Source: an uncultured bacterium
GTDB taxonomy: Bacteria; Bacteroidota; Bacteroidia; Bacteroidales; UBA932
NCBI GenBank assembly: GCA_949300025.1
Contig: CASGCS010000014.1
Coordinates: 1-39,482 of the forward strand
DNA: 39,482 bases
Direction of reading: 5' to 3'
The position numbers and the translations under genes were made by a program. A model generated the notes under the pieces. It saw nothing but the letters and a program-made list of their open reading frames with translations, was not told the origin of the DNA and did not search any database. Numbering within the stretch: position 1 is the first letter of the stretch; each line of letters opens with the position of its first letter. Below, piece by piece: positions 16,470-25,940 of the stretch.

Positions 16470-17837
16470 TTATTTTTCCACGCTCAGCAAAAAATCCACC
16501 AGTTCGCTCTGGTTCAGAGTATTCTGCTCTCCCGTAGAGAGATTCTTGACATTGGCGGTATGCGAAGCCACCTCGCTCTCCCCCACTATTATCATATACG
16601 GAATACCCTTTTTGGCAGCATAGTCGAACTGTTTTTTGAGTTTTACGCTGTCTGCATAAATCTCACAGTTTATACCTGCGCTTCTCAACGACGCAGCCAA
16701 AGGAAGCAGCGCCTTCACCTCTTCCCGCCCCATGTTTGCAAGAAGGGCGCGGCTGCCCTCTATTGCATCGTCGGGGAACTTGCCCAGCCCGCTGAGCACA
16801 TCGTATATTCTGTCTGCCCCGAAAGAGATGCCCACTCCGGAAAGCCCCGCAAGACCGAAGATTCCGGTAAGGTTGTCGTACCGTCCGCCGCCGCAGATGC
16901 TACCTATTTCAAAATCGAGAGCCTTCACCTCAAATATGGCTCCCGTATAGTAGTTCAGCCCGCGCGCCAGGGAGAGGTCTATCTCCACGCCGGTCCTTAT
17001 TCCGGCAGAGCGTATGAGCGAGAAAAGCTCCTTCAGTTCGGCCACACCCTTCATACCTGTTTCAGAAGAGGCCAGGACGCCGCCAATAGCCTCCAGCTTC
17101 TCCTCCGCACCGCCCTGCATGAGCAGAACAGGCTCAAGAATCCTTATGGCACTCTCATCTATGCCGCGCTCCTTCAACTCCTCCTTTACCGCATCGAGAC
17201 CTATCTTGTCTATCTTGTCTATCGCGACAGTTATATCCACCATCTTGTCGGGATGGCCCATCACTTCGCACAGGCCGAAGAGCACCTTTCTATTGTTGAG
17301 CTTTATGCAGACATTTATACCAAGCCTGCCAAAAACCTCGTCGGCAATCTGTACAAGTTCCAGTTCGTTAAGCAAAGAATCGCTGCCCACAACATCCACG
17401 TCGCACTGGTAAAATTCACGGTAACGCCCCTTCTGCGGCCTGTCGGCCCGCCATACCGGCTGGATCTGATACCTCTTGAACGGGAAGGCCAGTTCGCTGT
17501 GGTGCTGCACTACATATCTTGCAAAAGGGACAGTCAAATCGTAGCGCAGCCCCTTTTCGCACACCTTCATTGCCAAGGCATTGCTGTTCTGAAGCATCTG
17601 AGGCTCCACCCCGGCAAAAGCGTCGCCGGAATTGAGAATCTTGAAAAGCAGTTTGTCTCCCTCCTCGCCATACTTGCCGAGCAGGGTTGAGAGATTCTCC
17701 ATTGAGGGAGTCTCCAAAGGAGTGTAACCGTATTTCTTGAATACCGAACGGACGGTATCGAATATATAGTTCCTCCCGGCCATCTCCCTTGCGCCGAAAT
17801 CTCTGGTTCCTTTAGGTATTGCTGGTTTTTGAGCCAT
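16470..17837 (-). CDS. hisS: Histidyl-tRNA synthetase
   Basis: A class II synthetase charging tRNA-His. 455 residues, a usual length. Motif 1 region PKGTRDF...[10 protein letters not shown], motif 2 [32 protein letters not shown], the histidine-specific [15 protein letters not shown] block and motif 3 [13 protein letters not shown] are all present, with GGGRYDNL for substrate binding. The last about 90 residues are the anticodon-binding domain ([32 protein letters not shown]). The ATG lies two bases after the stop of the preceding oxidoreductase gene, so it may be cotranscribed with that pair. Confidence 0.97.
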   Translation of the reverse strand: MAQKPAIPKGTRDFGAREMAGRNYIFDTVRSVFKKYGYTPLETPSMENLSTLLGKYGEEGDKLLFKILNSGDAFAGVEPQMLQNSNALAMKVCEKGLRYDLTVPFARYVVQHHSELAFPFKRYQIQPVWRADRPQKGRYREFYQCDVDVVGSDSLLNELELVQIADEVFGRLGINVCIKLNNRKVLFGLCEVMGHPDKMVDITVAIDKIDKIGLDAVKEELKERGIDESAIRILEPVLLMQGGAEEKLEAIGGVLASSETGMKGVAELKELFSLIRSAGIRTGVEIDLSLARGLNYYTGAIFEVKALDFEIGSICGGGRYDNLTGIFGLAGLSGVGISFGADRIYDVLSGLGKFPDDAIEGSRALLANMGREEVKALLPLAASLRSAGINCEIYADSVKLKKQFDYAAKKGIPYMIIVGESEVASHTANVKNLSTGEQNTLNQSELVDFLLSVEK

Positions 17838-17839
17838 TT

Positions 17840-19222
17840 CTAATTCAGGTTTTTAATATATTCGTCCATTGCGGCGGCCGCCTTGCGGCCCGCTCCCATT
17901 GCAAGGATTACGGTTGCCGCGCCGGTAACCACGTCGCCTCCGGCAAAAATGCCCTTGCGTGTGGTGACTCCGTTCTCGTCGGCCAGAATGCCGCCTCTTT
18001 TGTTAAGCTCTACTCCTTTGGCCGAAAGCAGCGGATTGGGCACTGTTCCAAGCGCCATTATAACTACGTCAGTCTCTATTTCAAATTCTGAACCGGGTAT
18101 GGGTCTGGGTGAGCGCCGGCCGCTTGAATCGGGTTCGCCAAGCTCCATCTTCTCGCATCTTACGGCACCCACACGCCCTTTTCCGTCTGAAACTATCTCA
18201 ACGGGATTGGTAAGGAATTCAAACTCAATTCCCTCCTCCATTGCATGGGCTACCTCTTCCTCCCTGGCCGGCAGTTCCTTCTCCGTTCTGCGGTAAACCA
18301 CCTTTACCTCTGCACCGAGCCTGAGGGCTGTCCTGGCAGCATCCATGGCCACGTTGCCGCCTCCCACCACCACCGCGCGGGAACCTGCATAGATAGGGGT
18401 GTCGGAATCCTCTCTGTAAGCCTGCATGAGGTTGTTTCTGGTAAGGAACTCGTTTGCAGAGAAGACACCGTTAAGGTTTTCTCCCGGTATGTTCATAAAC
18501 TTGGGAAGCCCGGCCCCCTGCCCTATGAATACAGCCTTGAACCCCTCTTCGGCCATTAGCTGGTCTATGGTTACGGTCTTGCCCACTATCACGTTTGTCT
18601 CGATTTTCACACCCAGAGACTTCAGATTTTCTATCTCATGGGCAACCACGCTCTCCTTTGGAAGCCTGAACTCGGGTATGCCGTACTGCAGCACCCCGCC
18701 GGCCTTGTGCAACGCCTCGAATATGGTTATATCGTAACCGGCCTTGGCCAAATCGGCCGCACATGCCAGCCCGCTGGGGCCGCTGCCGATTACCGCCACC
18801 TTAATATGGTTGCTCTGCACCCTTTCTCCCGGTTCCACGCCGTTTGTCCTGCTCCAGTCGGCAACAAACCTTTCGAGTTTGCCGATAGCCACAGGCTGCC
18901 CCTTGACGCCCCTTATACACGCCCCCTCGCACTGCGACTCCTGCGGGCACACGCGGCCGCAGACTGCCGGCAGCGAACTGTCTTCGGCTATCACCTCTGC
19001 CGCCCGTCTGAAATCTCCCGCCACTATCTCCTTTATAAACAAAGGTATCTTTACAGATACAGGACAGGCCTCCACGCAAAGCGGCCTCTTGCAGTCGAGA
19101 CACCGCGAAGCCTCAAGCAGCGCCTCCTGCTCGTTATAACCGTAACTTACCTCTTCAAAGTTTCTCCTTCTTACGGAAGGCTCCTGTTCCCTTACAGGAA
19201 CCCTGGGAATATTGTTTGCCAT
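17840..19222 (-). CDS. nfnB: Large subunit of NfnAB/SudAB-type NAD(P)H:ferredoxin oxidoreductase
   Basis: Homologous to the small subunit of glutamate synthase (GltD) and to NfnB/SudA. With the gene just upstream it should form the electron-bifurcating transhydrogenase that couples NADPH, NADH and ferredoxin. Eight N-terminal cysteines for two 4Fe-4S clusters are seen at 41, 44, 49, 53 and 88, 92, 98, 102. The FAD motif [10 protein letters not shown] begins near 146, a second dinucleotide motif [15 protein letters not shown] sits mid-protein, and [14 protein letters not shown] is near the end. No glutamate synthase large subunit is nearby, which favours Nfn over GltD. I chose ATG 19222 (460 residues), two bases after the upstream stop; an ATG at 19252 is possible. 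Confidence 0.88.
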   Translation of the reverse strand: MANNIPRVPVREQEPSVRRRNFEEVSYGYNEQEALLEASRCLDCKRPLCVEACPVSVKIPLFIKEIVAGDFRRAAEVIAEDSSLPAVCGRVCPQESQCEGACIRGVKGQPVAIGKLERFVADWSRTNGVEPGERVQSNHIKVAVIGSGPSGLACAADLAKAGYDITIFEALHKAGGVLQYGIPEFRLPKESVVAHEIENLKSLGVKIETNVIVGKTVTIDQLMAEEGFKAVFIGQGAGLPKFMNIPGENLNGVFSANEFLTRNNLMQAYREDSDTPIYAGSRAVVVGGGNVAMDAARTALRLGAEVKVVYRRTEKELPAREEEVAHAMEEGIEFEFLTNPVEIVSDGKGRVGAVRCEKMELGEPDSSGRRSPRPIPGSEFEIETDVVIMALGTVPNPLLSAKGVELNKRGGILADENGVTTRKGIFAGGDVVTGAATVILAMGAGRKAAAAMDEYIKNLN

Positions 19223-19224
19223 CT

Positions 19225-20082
19225 CTATTTCTCTCCCAAGCCAATCCGGCATTTATGGTCGGCCTCGGCCTCCATTGTCTTATACATTGTCTGTCTTAAC
19301 ATCGCCTCATCGAAATCTACAAGGTAGGCGTCGAACTCCGGCCCGTCCACACATGCGAACCTGGTCTTGCCGCCTATTGTAACCCTGCATGCGCCGCACA
19401 TGCCCGTACCGTCCACCATGAGGGTGTTCAGACTCACCGTCAAAGGCAGTGCATACCTTTTGGCGGCAAGCGTCACAAACTTCATCATTATCATCGGCCC
19501 TATGCAGACTGCGGCGTCATACTTCTCTCCGCGCTCCATAAGCGAGTCCAGAAGAGAGGTCACCATTCCCTTCTCTCCCCTTGTCCCGTCGTCGGTACAT
19601 ATATACAGATTGTCTGAAACACGGCCAAGTTCCTCATCCAGAATAATCATTTCGGCGCTTCTGGCTCCGAGAACCACATCTACCGCAGCCCCCGCCTCAT
19701 GCAGGTATTTGGCCTGAGGGTAAACCGGAGCCGCACCGAGCCCGCCTGCAATAAAGAGGAAACGCTTTCCCCTGAGCTGTCCCTTCTCAACTTTCATGAA
19801 CTCCGACGGCCTGCCGAGCGGACCGGCAACGTCTGCGAAACTGTCGCCGGGCTCGAGATGGCAGATTTTCCTGCTCGAAGCCCCCACAATCTGTATCACA
19901 ATGGTAACAGTTCCGGCATCCGCATCAAAATCGCATACGGTGAGCGGGATTCGCTCTCCAAGTTCTCCGGCCCTTACAATCAGAAACTGCCCCGGCTTTG
20001 CCGACCTGGCAAGACGGGGAGCTTCAACTTTCATGAGTACGATGGAACTGCTTAAATACTTTTTCTCTACAATTCTGTACAT
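19225..20082 (-). CDS. nfnA: Small subunit of NfnAB/SudAB-type NAD(P)H:ferredoxin oxidoreductase
   Basis: A 285-residue ferredoxin-NADP reductase family protein: FAD-binding barrel (about 1-100, with GERIPLTVCDFD), NAD(H) domain (FIAGGLGAAPVYPQAKYL, GARSAEMIILDEEL) and a C-terminal cluster-binding loop. The loop holds Asp224, Cys229, Cys232 and Cys244 (MVDGTGMCGACRV...ACVDGPEFD), the spacing expected for the unusual three-Cys-one-Asp 2Fe-2S site described for Nfn small subunits. Its ATG overlaps the stop of the GH9 gene by one base (TAATG on the minus strand), so translation may be coupled to that enzyme. Confidence 0.88.
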   Translation of the reverse strand: MYRIVEKKYLSSSIVLMKVEAPRLARSAKPGQFLIVRAGELGERIPLTVCDFDADAGTVTIVIQIVGASSRKICHLEPGDSFADVAGPLGRPSEFMKVEKGQLRGKRFLFIAGGLGAAPVYPQAKYLHEAGAAVDVVLGARSAEMIILDEELGRVSDNLYICTDDGTRGEKGMVTSLLDSLMERGEKYDAAVCIGPMIMMKFVTLAAKRYALPLTVSLNTLMVDGTGMCGACRVTIGGKTRFACVDGPEFDAYLVDFDEAMLRQTMYKTMEAEADHKCRIGLGEK

Positions 20083-22592
20083 TACCGCAAATCGCCCTCT
20101 GTCTCGTTGAGAGACTTAAATGAGTAGCCTTTTGATTTAAGATTCTTTATGATTTCGCCCAGCCTGTTGTAAAGGCGGTCTGTCCTGTTCTCGCTCACTC
20201 CCGGGTGGATGAGTACAATCGCCCCGTCGAGACCCTGTGTCTTCTCAAAATTGTAGAGCCTCTCGACAAGAGTCTGCGATGAAACATAGTTCGGCATTGA
20301 AGGGTCTGTATAGTCTGCCGGAGTGGCCGTTCCCGGAGTATAGTTGAGCACCCTGTATCCAAGAGCCTCTGTCAGGAATACGCTCTCCCTGTTGTAATAC
20401 TCGTACGGAGGAAGGAACCATGAAGATTCCTCCTTTGATATACCGAACTTCTCCAGTTCCCTTGCATTGGCCTTTATATCCTCCACGAGAGCTTCGCGGG
20501 AAACTATAAGAGAATCTCTGTTCCCCCACTCGGCATAAAGCAGATGCCCGTTGGAATGGCCTCCCACATAATGGCCGGCCTTGATTATCTTCTCTATCAC
20601 ATCCTTGTGCTCATCCATCCTCAGGCAGTTGCCTGTAAGGAAAAACGAGCCCTTCACCTTTTCGCTCTTCAAGGTCTTGAGTATCCTCTCTGCTCCCTGG
20701 AAAAGGGAATCTGCTGTAAATACAAGATATATATTCTTCTTTCCGGGTTCTATTCTCACCGTTGCACCCCACTGGTCTCTTTCCAGTTGGAGAGAGCGTG
20801 CCTCGCGCCCCTCGCTCTCCATTGCCGCAAAGTAGTAGGTCAGCCCGGCTGAACCGTCCATCGTGGGTTCGTTGCTTGCATAATCGCCTATGTCGTCGTG
20901 ATAAACCGCAATGCCTTTGTTGAGCACCGCAAATGAATCGGGATTTCTGAGAGAATTGCCCGCCCTCTCCTGAAATACGGTATTATAGACAGGGCCGTCC
21001 ACCAGGCCGCCGTATGTAAGGTCACCGTTTACAACAGTGTATGAAGAGTGAGGATGCATCGGCAGATCGCGCGCCCCTTCAGGCAGCCCTACAATCATGC
21101 TTGTACCCCACGGGTTGCAGCCGAAGAGCCAGTCTCTCAAAGCCGCCTCCATCTCAACATAGGTGGAATCGCCTGTCACCTCGTTGTAGAGCCTTGCATG
21201 GGTTATAGCCGCAGAGGTCAGGTTGTTTGAACACCATATATAGGGAATGCCGTTCATGAACGGATCTCCCTCCGCCCTCTTTCTGAGCGACTCAAGCCCC
21301 TGCCTCATGAACTCGCGGTATTTTGCAGACACTGCCGCATCGTCGGAAGAGGCCAGATAATAATGGCCAAGATTTATGAAGGGATAGAACTGATAGTGTC
21401 TTCCCCTGCCCAGTTCCATCCACGGAGATACCGGTTCGAGTTCTCCCCAGTAATCTGCCCTCTTGAGCCAGTATGCGCCGTCGGTAAGATTGTAAAATGT
21501 TGCGGCGGCAAGTTCTATGTCATCTGTATAGGTATCCTCTTCATAGAAATAGGGAGAGACCAGACATGCCGTCTGGGTATTTCCCGGCTGCTCCTCTGCA
21601 AAGTTGAATGCCTGCAGTGCCTTTACAGACATCTTCTCTGAAAACTCCTTGTCAAGATCCTTGAAAAGTTCTGCGCCGAGAGCGAACGTGGAGGCGAACT
21701 TGCCGGCAGTTGAGGCAACTCCGGTAGTCCTGTTAATCCATTTTCCGAGCCCTTGAGGTTTTCCGGTGACAAAATAGACCGGACGGCCCGTACCCTTGCC
21801 CCATCCGTAGTCAACACTGTCCTTGTAGGGCAGCCTGAAGCCGGCGTGGTCTCTGTCGTCTGCTATCTGATTGAACATCACTTTATCTTCAGGATTCATC
21901 TTGAGCATCCACTCGAGCCCCCATCTGATTTCGTCAAGAATATCGGGAATTCCGTTTGAGCCGGGCTTTCCGGCCGCATCGTAAAGATCCTTGAAAACAG
22001 ACTTGTCCTCCTGCTGCGCATAAGCGAACATCATGTGATAAGTGGCGGTTGCAGAAGTCGTGAGATACTGCAGGTAATCGGTTGCGTCATGCCAGCCGCC
22101 CGTTACGTCCACTCTCTCCCCGCTGCGTGTGGGATGATCCACAATATAACCGTCGTGATGATGGCAAAGCGTATCGTTGTAGGGGTTGTAACCGCACCTT
22201 TGCTGTCTCATGTAGACAAGCATGAAGTCCGCCGTGCCGTCATACACGTCATAATCTATCTTGAAATTGTCTGACTTTACACCGTTGAACTCCACATAAT
22301 AGCCTCCGCACTTCTTCAAATCCGAAAAGTTCAGACGAAAGGCGCTCTTCATGCCCCATTTTGCGGCATCGGCAGATTTCTCGGCCTTTCCGCTGTAGAC
22401 TGCCCTGCCGGTAGCGGCATCGCAAACGGTAAAATCCCCGGCATCAGTCTCATCTGTAGAGATGAACACCGCAACCTTCACGCTTTGCGGCATATATCCG
22501 AGCTGGTTCACTCTCACCCATTGCTGTCCGAAGAAACAGAAGGGCATAAGCATCAATGTCAAAAAAAACGACAGTGTAAAAAATTTCTTCAT
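20082..22592 (-). CDS. Glycoside hydrolase family 9 fused to CE4-like polysaccharide deacetylase domain
   Basis: An 836-residue secreted enzyme (signal peptide about 1-22, CFFGQQ). Domain order: N-terminal immunoglobulin-like cellulase domain (about 24-112, VRVNQLGYMP), GH9 alpha/alpha barrel (about 115-590) and a NodB/CE4-type domain (about 615-836). GH9 residues seen: GGWHDATDY with Asp169 and Asp172, the HPHSS block (513-517) and SNEPTMDGSAG with the likely acid Glu575. In the CE4 domain HSNGH (His679 and His683), LPPYEYYN and LIHPG are kept, but the first motif, normally TFDDGP, reads FTADS. Likely substrates are beta-glucans or related plant or host glycans. It is the first gene of a long minus-strand run. 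Confidence 0.88.
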   Translation of the reverse strand: MKKFFTLSFFLTLMLMPFCFFGQQWVRVNQLGYMPQSVKVAVFISTDETDAGDFTVCDAATGRAVYSGKAEKSADAAKWGMKSAFRLNFSDLKKCGGYYVEFNGVKSDNFKIDYDVYDGTADFMLVYMRQQRCGYNPYNDTLCHHHDGYIVDHPTRSGERVDVTGGWHDATDYLQYLTTSATATYHMMFAYAQQEDKSVFKDLYDAAGKPGSNGIPDILDEIRWGLEWMLKMNPEDKVMFNQIADDRDHAGFRLPYKDSVDYGWGKGTGRPVYFVTGKPQGLGKWINRTTGVASTAGKFASTFALGAELFKDLDKEFSEKMSVKALQAFNFAEEQPGNTQTACLVSPYFYEEDTYTDDIELAAATFYNLTDGAYWLKRADYWGELEPVSPWMELGRGRHYQFYPFINLGHYYLASSDDAAVSAKYREFMRQGLESLRKRAEGDPFMNGIPYIWCSNNLTSAAITHARLYNEVTGDSTYVEMEAALRDWLFGCNPWGTSMIVGLPEGARDLPMHPHSSYTVVNGDLTYGGLVDGPVYNTVFQERAGNSLRNPDSFAVLNKGIAVYHDDIGDYASNEPTMDGSAGLTYYFAAMESEGREARSLQLERDQWGATVRIEPGKKNIYLVFTADSLFQGAERILKTLKSEKVKGSFFLTGNCLRMDEHKDVIEKIIKAGHYVGGHSNGHLLYAEWGNRDSLIVSREALVEDIKANARELEKFGISKEESSWFLPPYEYYNRESVFLTEALGYRVLNYTPGTATPADYTDPSMPNYVSSQTLVERLYNFEKTQGLDGAIVLIHPGVSENRTDRLYNRLGEIIKNLKSKGYSFKSLNETEGDLR

Positions 22593-22626
22593 TTCTAATT
22601 CTGTTATTACGGATGTTACAATCGCA

Positions 22627-22634
22627 CAAAGGTA
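22627..22634 (-). promoter_or_regulatory. Putative -7 element for the GH9-CE4 gene
   Basis: TACCTTTG on the minus strand fits TAnnTTTG and lies 34 bp upstream of the ATG. No clear TTTG is present at the -33 distance. Confidence 0.45.
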
Positions 22635-22680
22635 CTAAATTTTTACTTATCTCACCGCCGCGAAAATGGTATTATTTTCT

Positions 22681-22688
22681 TATTTTTG
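22681..22688 (+). promoter_or_regulatory. Putative -7 element for sppA
   Basis: TATTTTTG fits TAnnTTTG, 42 bp before the sppA ATG, in the spacer shared with the divergent GH9 gene. The -33 region is not convincing. Confidence 0.4.
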
Positions 22689-22730
22689 CCAAGGCAAACG
22701 ACAATTCAAAAAAAACTAACAGGATAACAC

Positions 22731-24497
22731 ATGAAGAATTTTCTAAAGACACTGTTGGCTGCATTTGTAGGCGCACTGGCAGCCATCACTATTTCATTTT
22801 TCGTGCTCTTCGGCATGATAGGCGCTCTTGTGAGCATTGGGGGAAGCAGTGAGCCTGCCGCGCTTACCCATGAGGCCATACTCAAGATAGATCTTTCCAA
22901 ACCCGTTACGGAGAGAGGCAGCAACGACCCGTTCCAGTCTCTCTCGCTCACATCGTTCAGGCTCGGAAGTGAAGAATCTACCGGCATTCTGGCTGCCGTA
23001 AACGCAATAGACAAGGCCGCCGCAGACCCTAACATCAAGTTTATCTATATAAATGCAAGCGGAGTCGCGATGAGCATAACCGCACTGGAAGAGATAAGAG
23101 ACGCTCTTGTAAAGTTCAGAGATTCAGGAAAGCCCGTTATTGCCTATGCAGACAACTTCTCGCAGGGAGGCTATTACATTGCATCGGTGGCAGACAAGGT
23201 CTATATGAACCGCGACGGCCAGGCAATCATTGCGGGAATAGGCATGAACATGATGTTTTTCAAGGATTTGCTGGATAAGTTAGGCATAGAGTTCCAACTC
23301 ATCCGCCACGGCAAGTTCAAGGCTGCGGCCGAGCAGTTCGTCTCAAACGACATAAGCAGGGAGAACAGAGAGCAGAACCAGGTCATGATGGATGCCATCT
23401 GGGAGTGCTGGGCAAATGAAATATGCAGCAGCAGAGAGATGGAAGTTGAAGAGTTCAACAGACTTGTAAATACGCTCTCTCTCGGCGACGCTGAAAGCAT
23501 GGTAGAGTACGGTATGATAAACGAAGCCGTTACGGAGCGGCAGATGGCCGACAACCTGTGTACGCTCGCCAGCGTAGAAGATGAGGAGGATCTGAAGTTT
23601 ATAAGTCTCGCAAAATATGCCAAGATAGCCAATACACAGAATTTCAAGATAAAAGACAAAGTGGCCGTTATTTATGCAGAGGGTGAGATAAGCATGGACG
23701 GCCAGGAGGGGATGGTTGCAAAAAAACTCTGTCCCGTTATCAGGAAGGTGGCAGGAGATTCATCTGTAAAGGCTGTGGTGCTGAGAGTGAACTCTCCCGG
23801 CGGAGATGCAATGGCTGCCGAACTCATAAGGCTGGAACTCGAAGAACTTAGAGAGGCAAAGCCCATGGTTGTAAGTTTCGGAGACTATGCAGCCAGCGGA
23901 GGCTACTGGATTTCCGCAAATTCCGACAGGATTTTCACAGACAGGACAACCCTCACCGGTTCCATAGGAGTATTCAGCATGGCTGTAAACTACGGCAGAC
24001 TGCTCGACAGGCATCTGGATATAAATTCAGTTTCGCTCAAGACCCATGAGCACTCCGATGCCTTTATGGGTGTGCGCCCGCTCAATTCGGCGGAAATAGA
24101 ATATTTCCAGGATGCAGTCGAGGATATATACACAAAATTCACCACTCTTGTGGCAGAGGGCAGAGACCTTAGCGTAGAATATGTGGATTCAATAGGCCAG
24201 GGACGCGTATGGGCCGGTTCAATGGCAAAGGAGATAAGGCTTGCAGATGAAATAGGAGGCATAAGGAAGGCGATAGAGTATGCGGCCATGCTGAGCGGGG
24301 CCACCGAATACCGTGTCGTGGAATATCCTAGCGTAGAGAGTTCAATGGAGAAATTCCTGAAAATGATTGAAGGCGGCGAAAGTGCGGTTTCAATGACACC
24401 GCAGGGGATGATGGAAGAGTGTTACTCATTCCTTAAAAGCCAGAACAAGATAGAGCATCTGGCGCGCGTGCCCTACCTCTACGAATTTGCCTACTAG
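22731..24497 (+). CDS. sppA: Signal peptide peptidase SppA, 67-kDa type
   Basis: A membrane-anchored serine protease (family S49) that degrades released signal peptides. 588 residues with an N-terminal transmembrane segment (about 8-35) and two tandem S49 domains, as in E. coli SppA. The catalytic dyad is split between the repeats: Lys197 in HGKFKAAAE and Ser389 in YAASGGYWIS. The nucleophile repeat also shows LRVNSPGGDA and TLTGSIGVF. Transcription is divergent from the GH9 gene and convergent on tilS, with one base between the stop codons. Confidence 0.95.
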   Translation: MKNFLKTLLAAFVGALAAITISFFVLFGMIGALVSIGGSSEPAALTHEAILKIDLSKPVTERGSNDPFQSLSLTSFRLGSEESTGILAAVNAIDKAAADPNIKFIYINASGVAMSITALEEIRDALVKFRDSGKPVIAYADNFSQGGYYIASVADKVYMNRDGQAIIAGIGMNMMFFKDLLDKLGIEFQLIRHGKFKAAAEQFVSNDISRENREQNQVMMDAIWECWANEICSSREMEVEEFNRLVNTLSLGDAESMVEYGMINEAVTERQMADNLCTLASVEDEEDLKFISLAKYAKIANTQNFKIKDKVAVIYAEGEISMDGQEGMVAKKLCPVIRKVAGDSSVKAVVLRVNSPGGDAMAAELIRLELEELREAKPMVVSFGDYAASGGYWISANSDRIFTDRTTLTGSIGVFSMAVNYGRLLDRHLDINSVSLKTHEHSDAFMGVRPLNSAEIEYFQDAVEDIYTKFTTLVAEGRDLSVEYVDSIGQGRVWAGSMAKEIRLADEIGGIRKAIEYAAMLSGATEYRVVEYPSVESSMEKFLKMIEGGESAVSMTPQGMMEECYSFLKSQNKIEHLARVPYLYEFAY

Positions 24498-24498
24498 A

Positions 24499-25938
24499 TT
24501 ACAGAAGGGTAATTTTCAAAAGAGTCTCAGATTCCGAGGTGACCCTGAAGCGGTTCGAAATCTCAAGTCCCGGCAATGCCACTATATTGTCGGGGCTTTT
24601 TTTTGTGCTGTCTTCCAGAAGCGGGACAAGCCTCCTTATGGCGCTGTCCAACTTTAAATCCGTATAGTAGTCCGACAGTTTCTTGCTCCCTCCCAGCCCG
24701 AACGGCGAAAATCTGTCGCCTGGCTGCATAGATCTGAGCAACAAAGGAAAATGGAGACTGTCGGCAGTTATGAAAAACGACCTCTCCTCCCTTGGGGGAA
24801 GCGCCCCCTTTTTGTTTGGCAGAAGCGAGAAACGCAACCTCAGGGAGCCGAAAACACTCTCCACAGCCTTCCCGCCGGAGGGACAATCTACCTTTACAGA
24901 GCCGGGCACGGCAAAAAGAGCAGCATCATACACTTTTATACGGCCACGCTCGGCTATCGCCACAAAATCGTTGTTTTCAACTCTTTTTCTCTCCGTGCCA
25001 ACCGCAGCCATGGCCATGTCTGAACACTGGGAAGGATTGAAACCGTAATCTGAAAGAACAGTATAGATTACATATCCGCAAACCTCGCTCCCCTCTTTTG
25101 CAAGGGATGCCGTATCTACAACCTCCCTGATATGGCATTCCGACAGGTATCCGGTCAGAAACGCCGCGGCGCCGCCGCTGCCTGCAACCTGAGCGGCATA
25201 CTCCTTCCCCGAAACGGAAAACCTCCTGCGCAACTCCCCCACGGCCCTCTCCAGAACGGCCGACGCCATGCGGAAGCGCTCCATATTCCCGTTTAGCGTA
25301 GAGATTACAGAGGGATTTATCTGCTTCAGTTCTGCAAGGACCCTGTTGCGTATCCTGTTTCTCGAAAATGTATTCTCAGCATTGGTGCTGTCTGTTCTGA
25401 ACGGTACGGAATTCTCTTTCAGATAAGATTCTATCCGGGCGCGCGAAAAACCCAGCAGCGGCCTGAGGAGATGCCGCCCGTCAAGTTCGCGCATTCCGCA
25501 GAGCCCCTTTATTCCGGTTCCGCGGCAAAGATTCAACAGAAGAGTCTCTGCATTGTCATTTGCGTTGTGGGCCACCGCTATGTAGTCTGCCCCGTTTTTA
25601 AGCCTGAGTTCCTCAAACCACCCGTAGCGCAGCTCCCGTGCAGCCATCTCAACAGAGAGCGAATGTTCGCGGGCATACGCAAGCGTATCCACGCTTTTGA
25701 AGCAGGAGGCCACTCCCCACTGTGCAGCCACTTCACGCACAAAAAGTTCGTCGGCATCGCTCTCCACGCCGCGCAGGTTGAAATTCATGTGGGCCGCCAG
25801 CAGAGATTCCACGGGAAGCGAACGGCACAGCAGATGAAGCAGACAGATTGAATCGGGGCCGCCGCTCACGGCAACTACAATCCTGCATCTGCCCCCTCCT
25901 GTAAGGCGCTCCAGATTTTTATTGAACCTGTAGAACAT
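24499..25938 (-). CDS. tilS: tRNA(Ile)-lysidine synthetase
   Basis: Modifies C34 of the CAU-anticodon tRNA-Ile to lysidine so that it reads AUA, a codon used heavily in this window. The 479-residue product has the PP-loop SGGPDS (25-30) for ATP, the HMNFNLRG segment, AVAHNANDNAETLLLNLCRGTG and RPLLGFSRARIESYL, typical of the N-terminal catalytic domain, followed by the C-terminal substrate-binding domains (MQPGDRFSPFG, KLSDYYTDLK). It is preceded by the DUF3078 gene with a two-base gap. Confidence 0.95.
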   Translation of the reverse strand: MFYRFNKNLERLTGGGRCRIVVAVSGGPDSICLLHLLCRSLPVESLLAAHMNFNLRGVESDADELFVREVAAQWGVASCFKSVDTLAYAREHSLSVEMAARELRYGWFEELRLKNGADYIAVAHNANDNAETLLLNLCRGTGIKGLCGMRELDGRHLLRPLLGFSRARIESYLKENSVPFRTDSTNAENTFSRNRIRNRVLAELKQINPSVISTLNGNMERFRMASAVLERAVGELRRRFSVSGKEYAAQVAGSGGAAAFLTGYLSECHIREVVDTASLAKEGSEVCGYVIYTVLSDYGFNPSQCSDMAMAAVGTERKRVENNDFVAIAERGRIKVYDAALFAVPGSVKVDCPSGGKAVESVFGSLRLRFSLLPNKKGALPPREERSFFITADSLHFPLLLRSMQPGDRFSPFGLGGSKKLSDYYTDLKLDSAIRRLVPLLEDSTKKSPDNIVALPGLEISNRFRVTSESETLLKITLL

Positions 25939-25940
25939 GA

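Noticed and set aside
16560..17690. 376-codon open frame antisense to hisS
   Set aside because: hisS is unmistakable on the minus strand; the antisense translation shows no domain.
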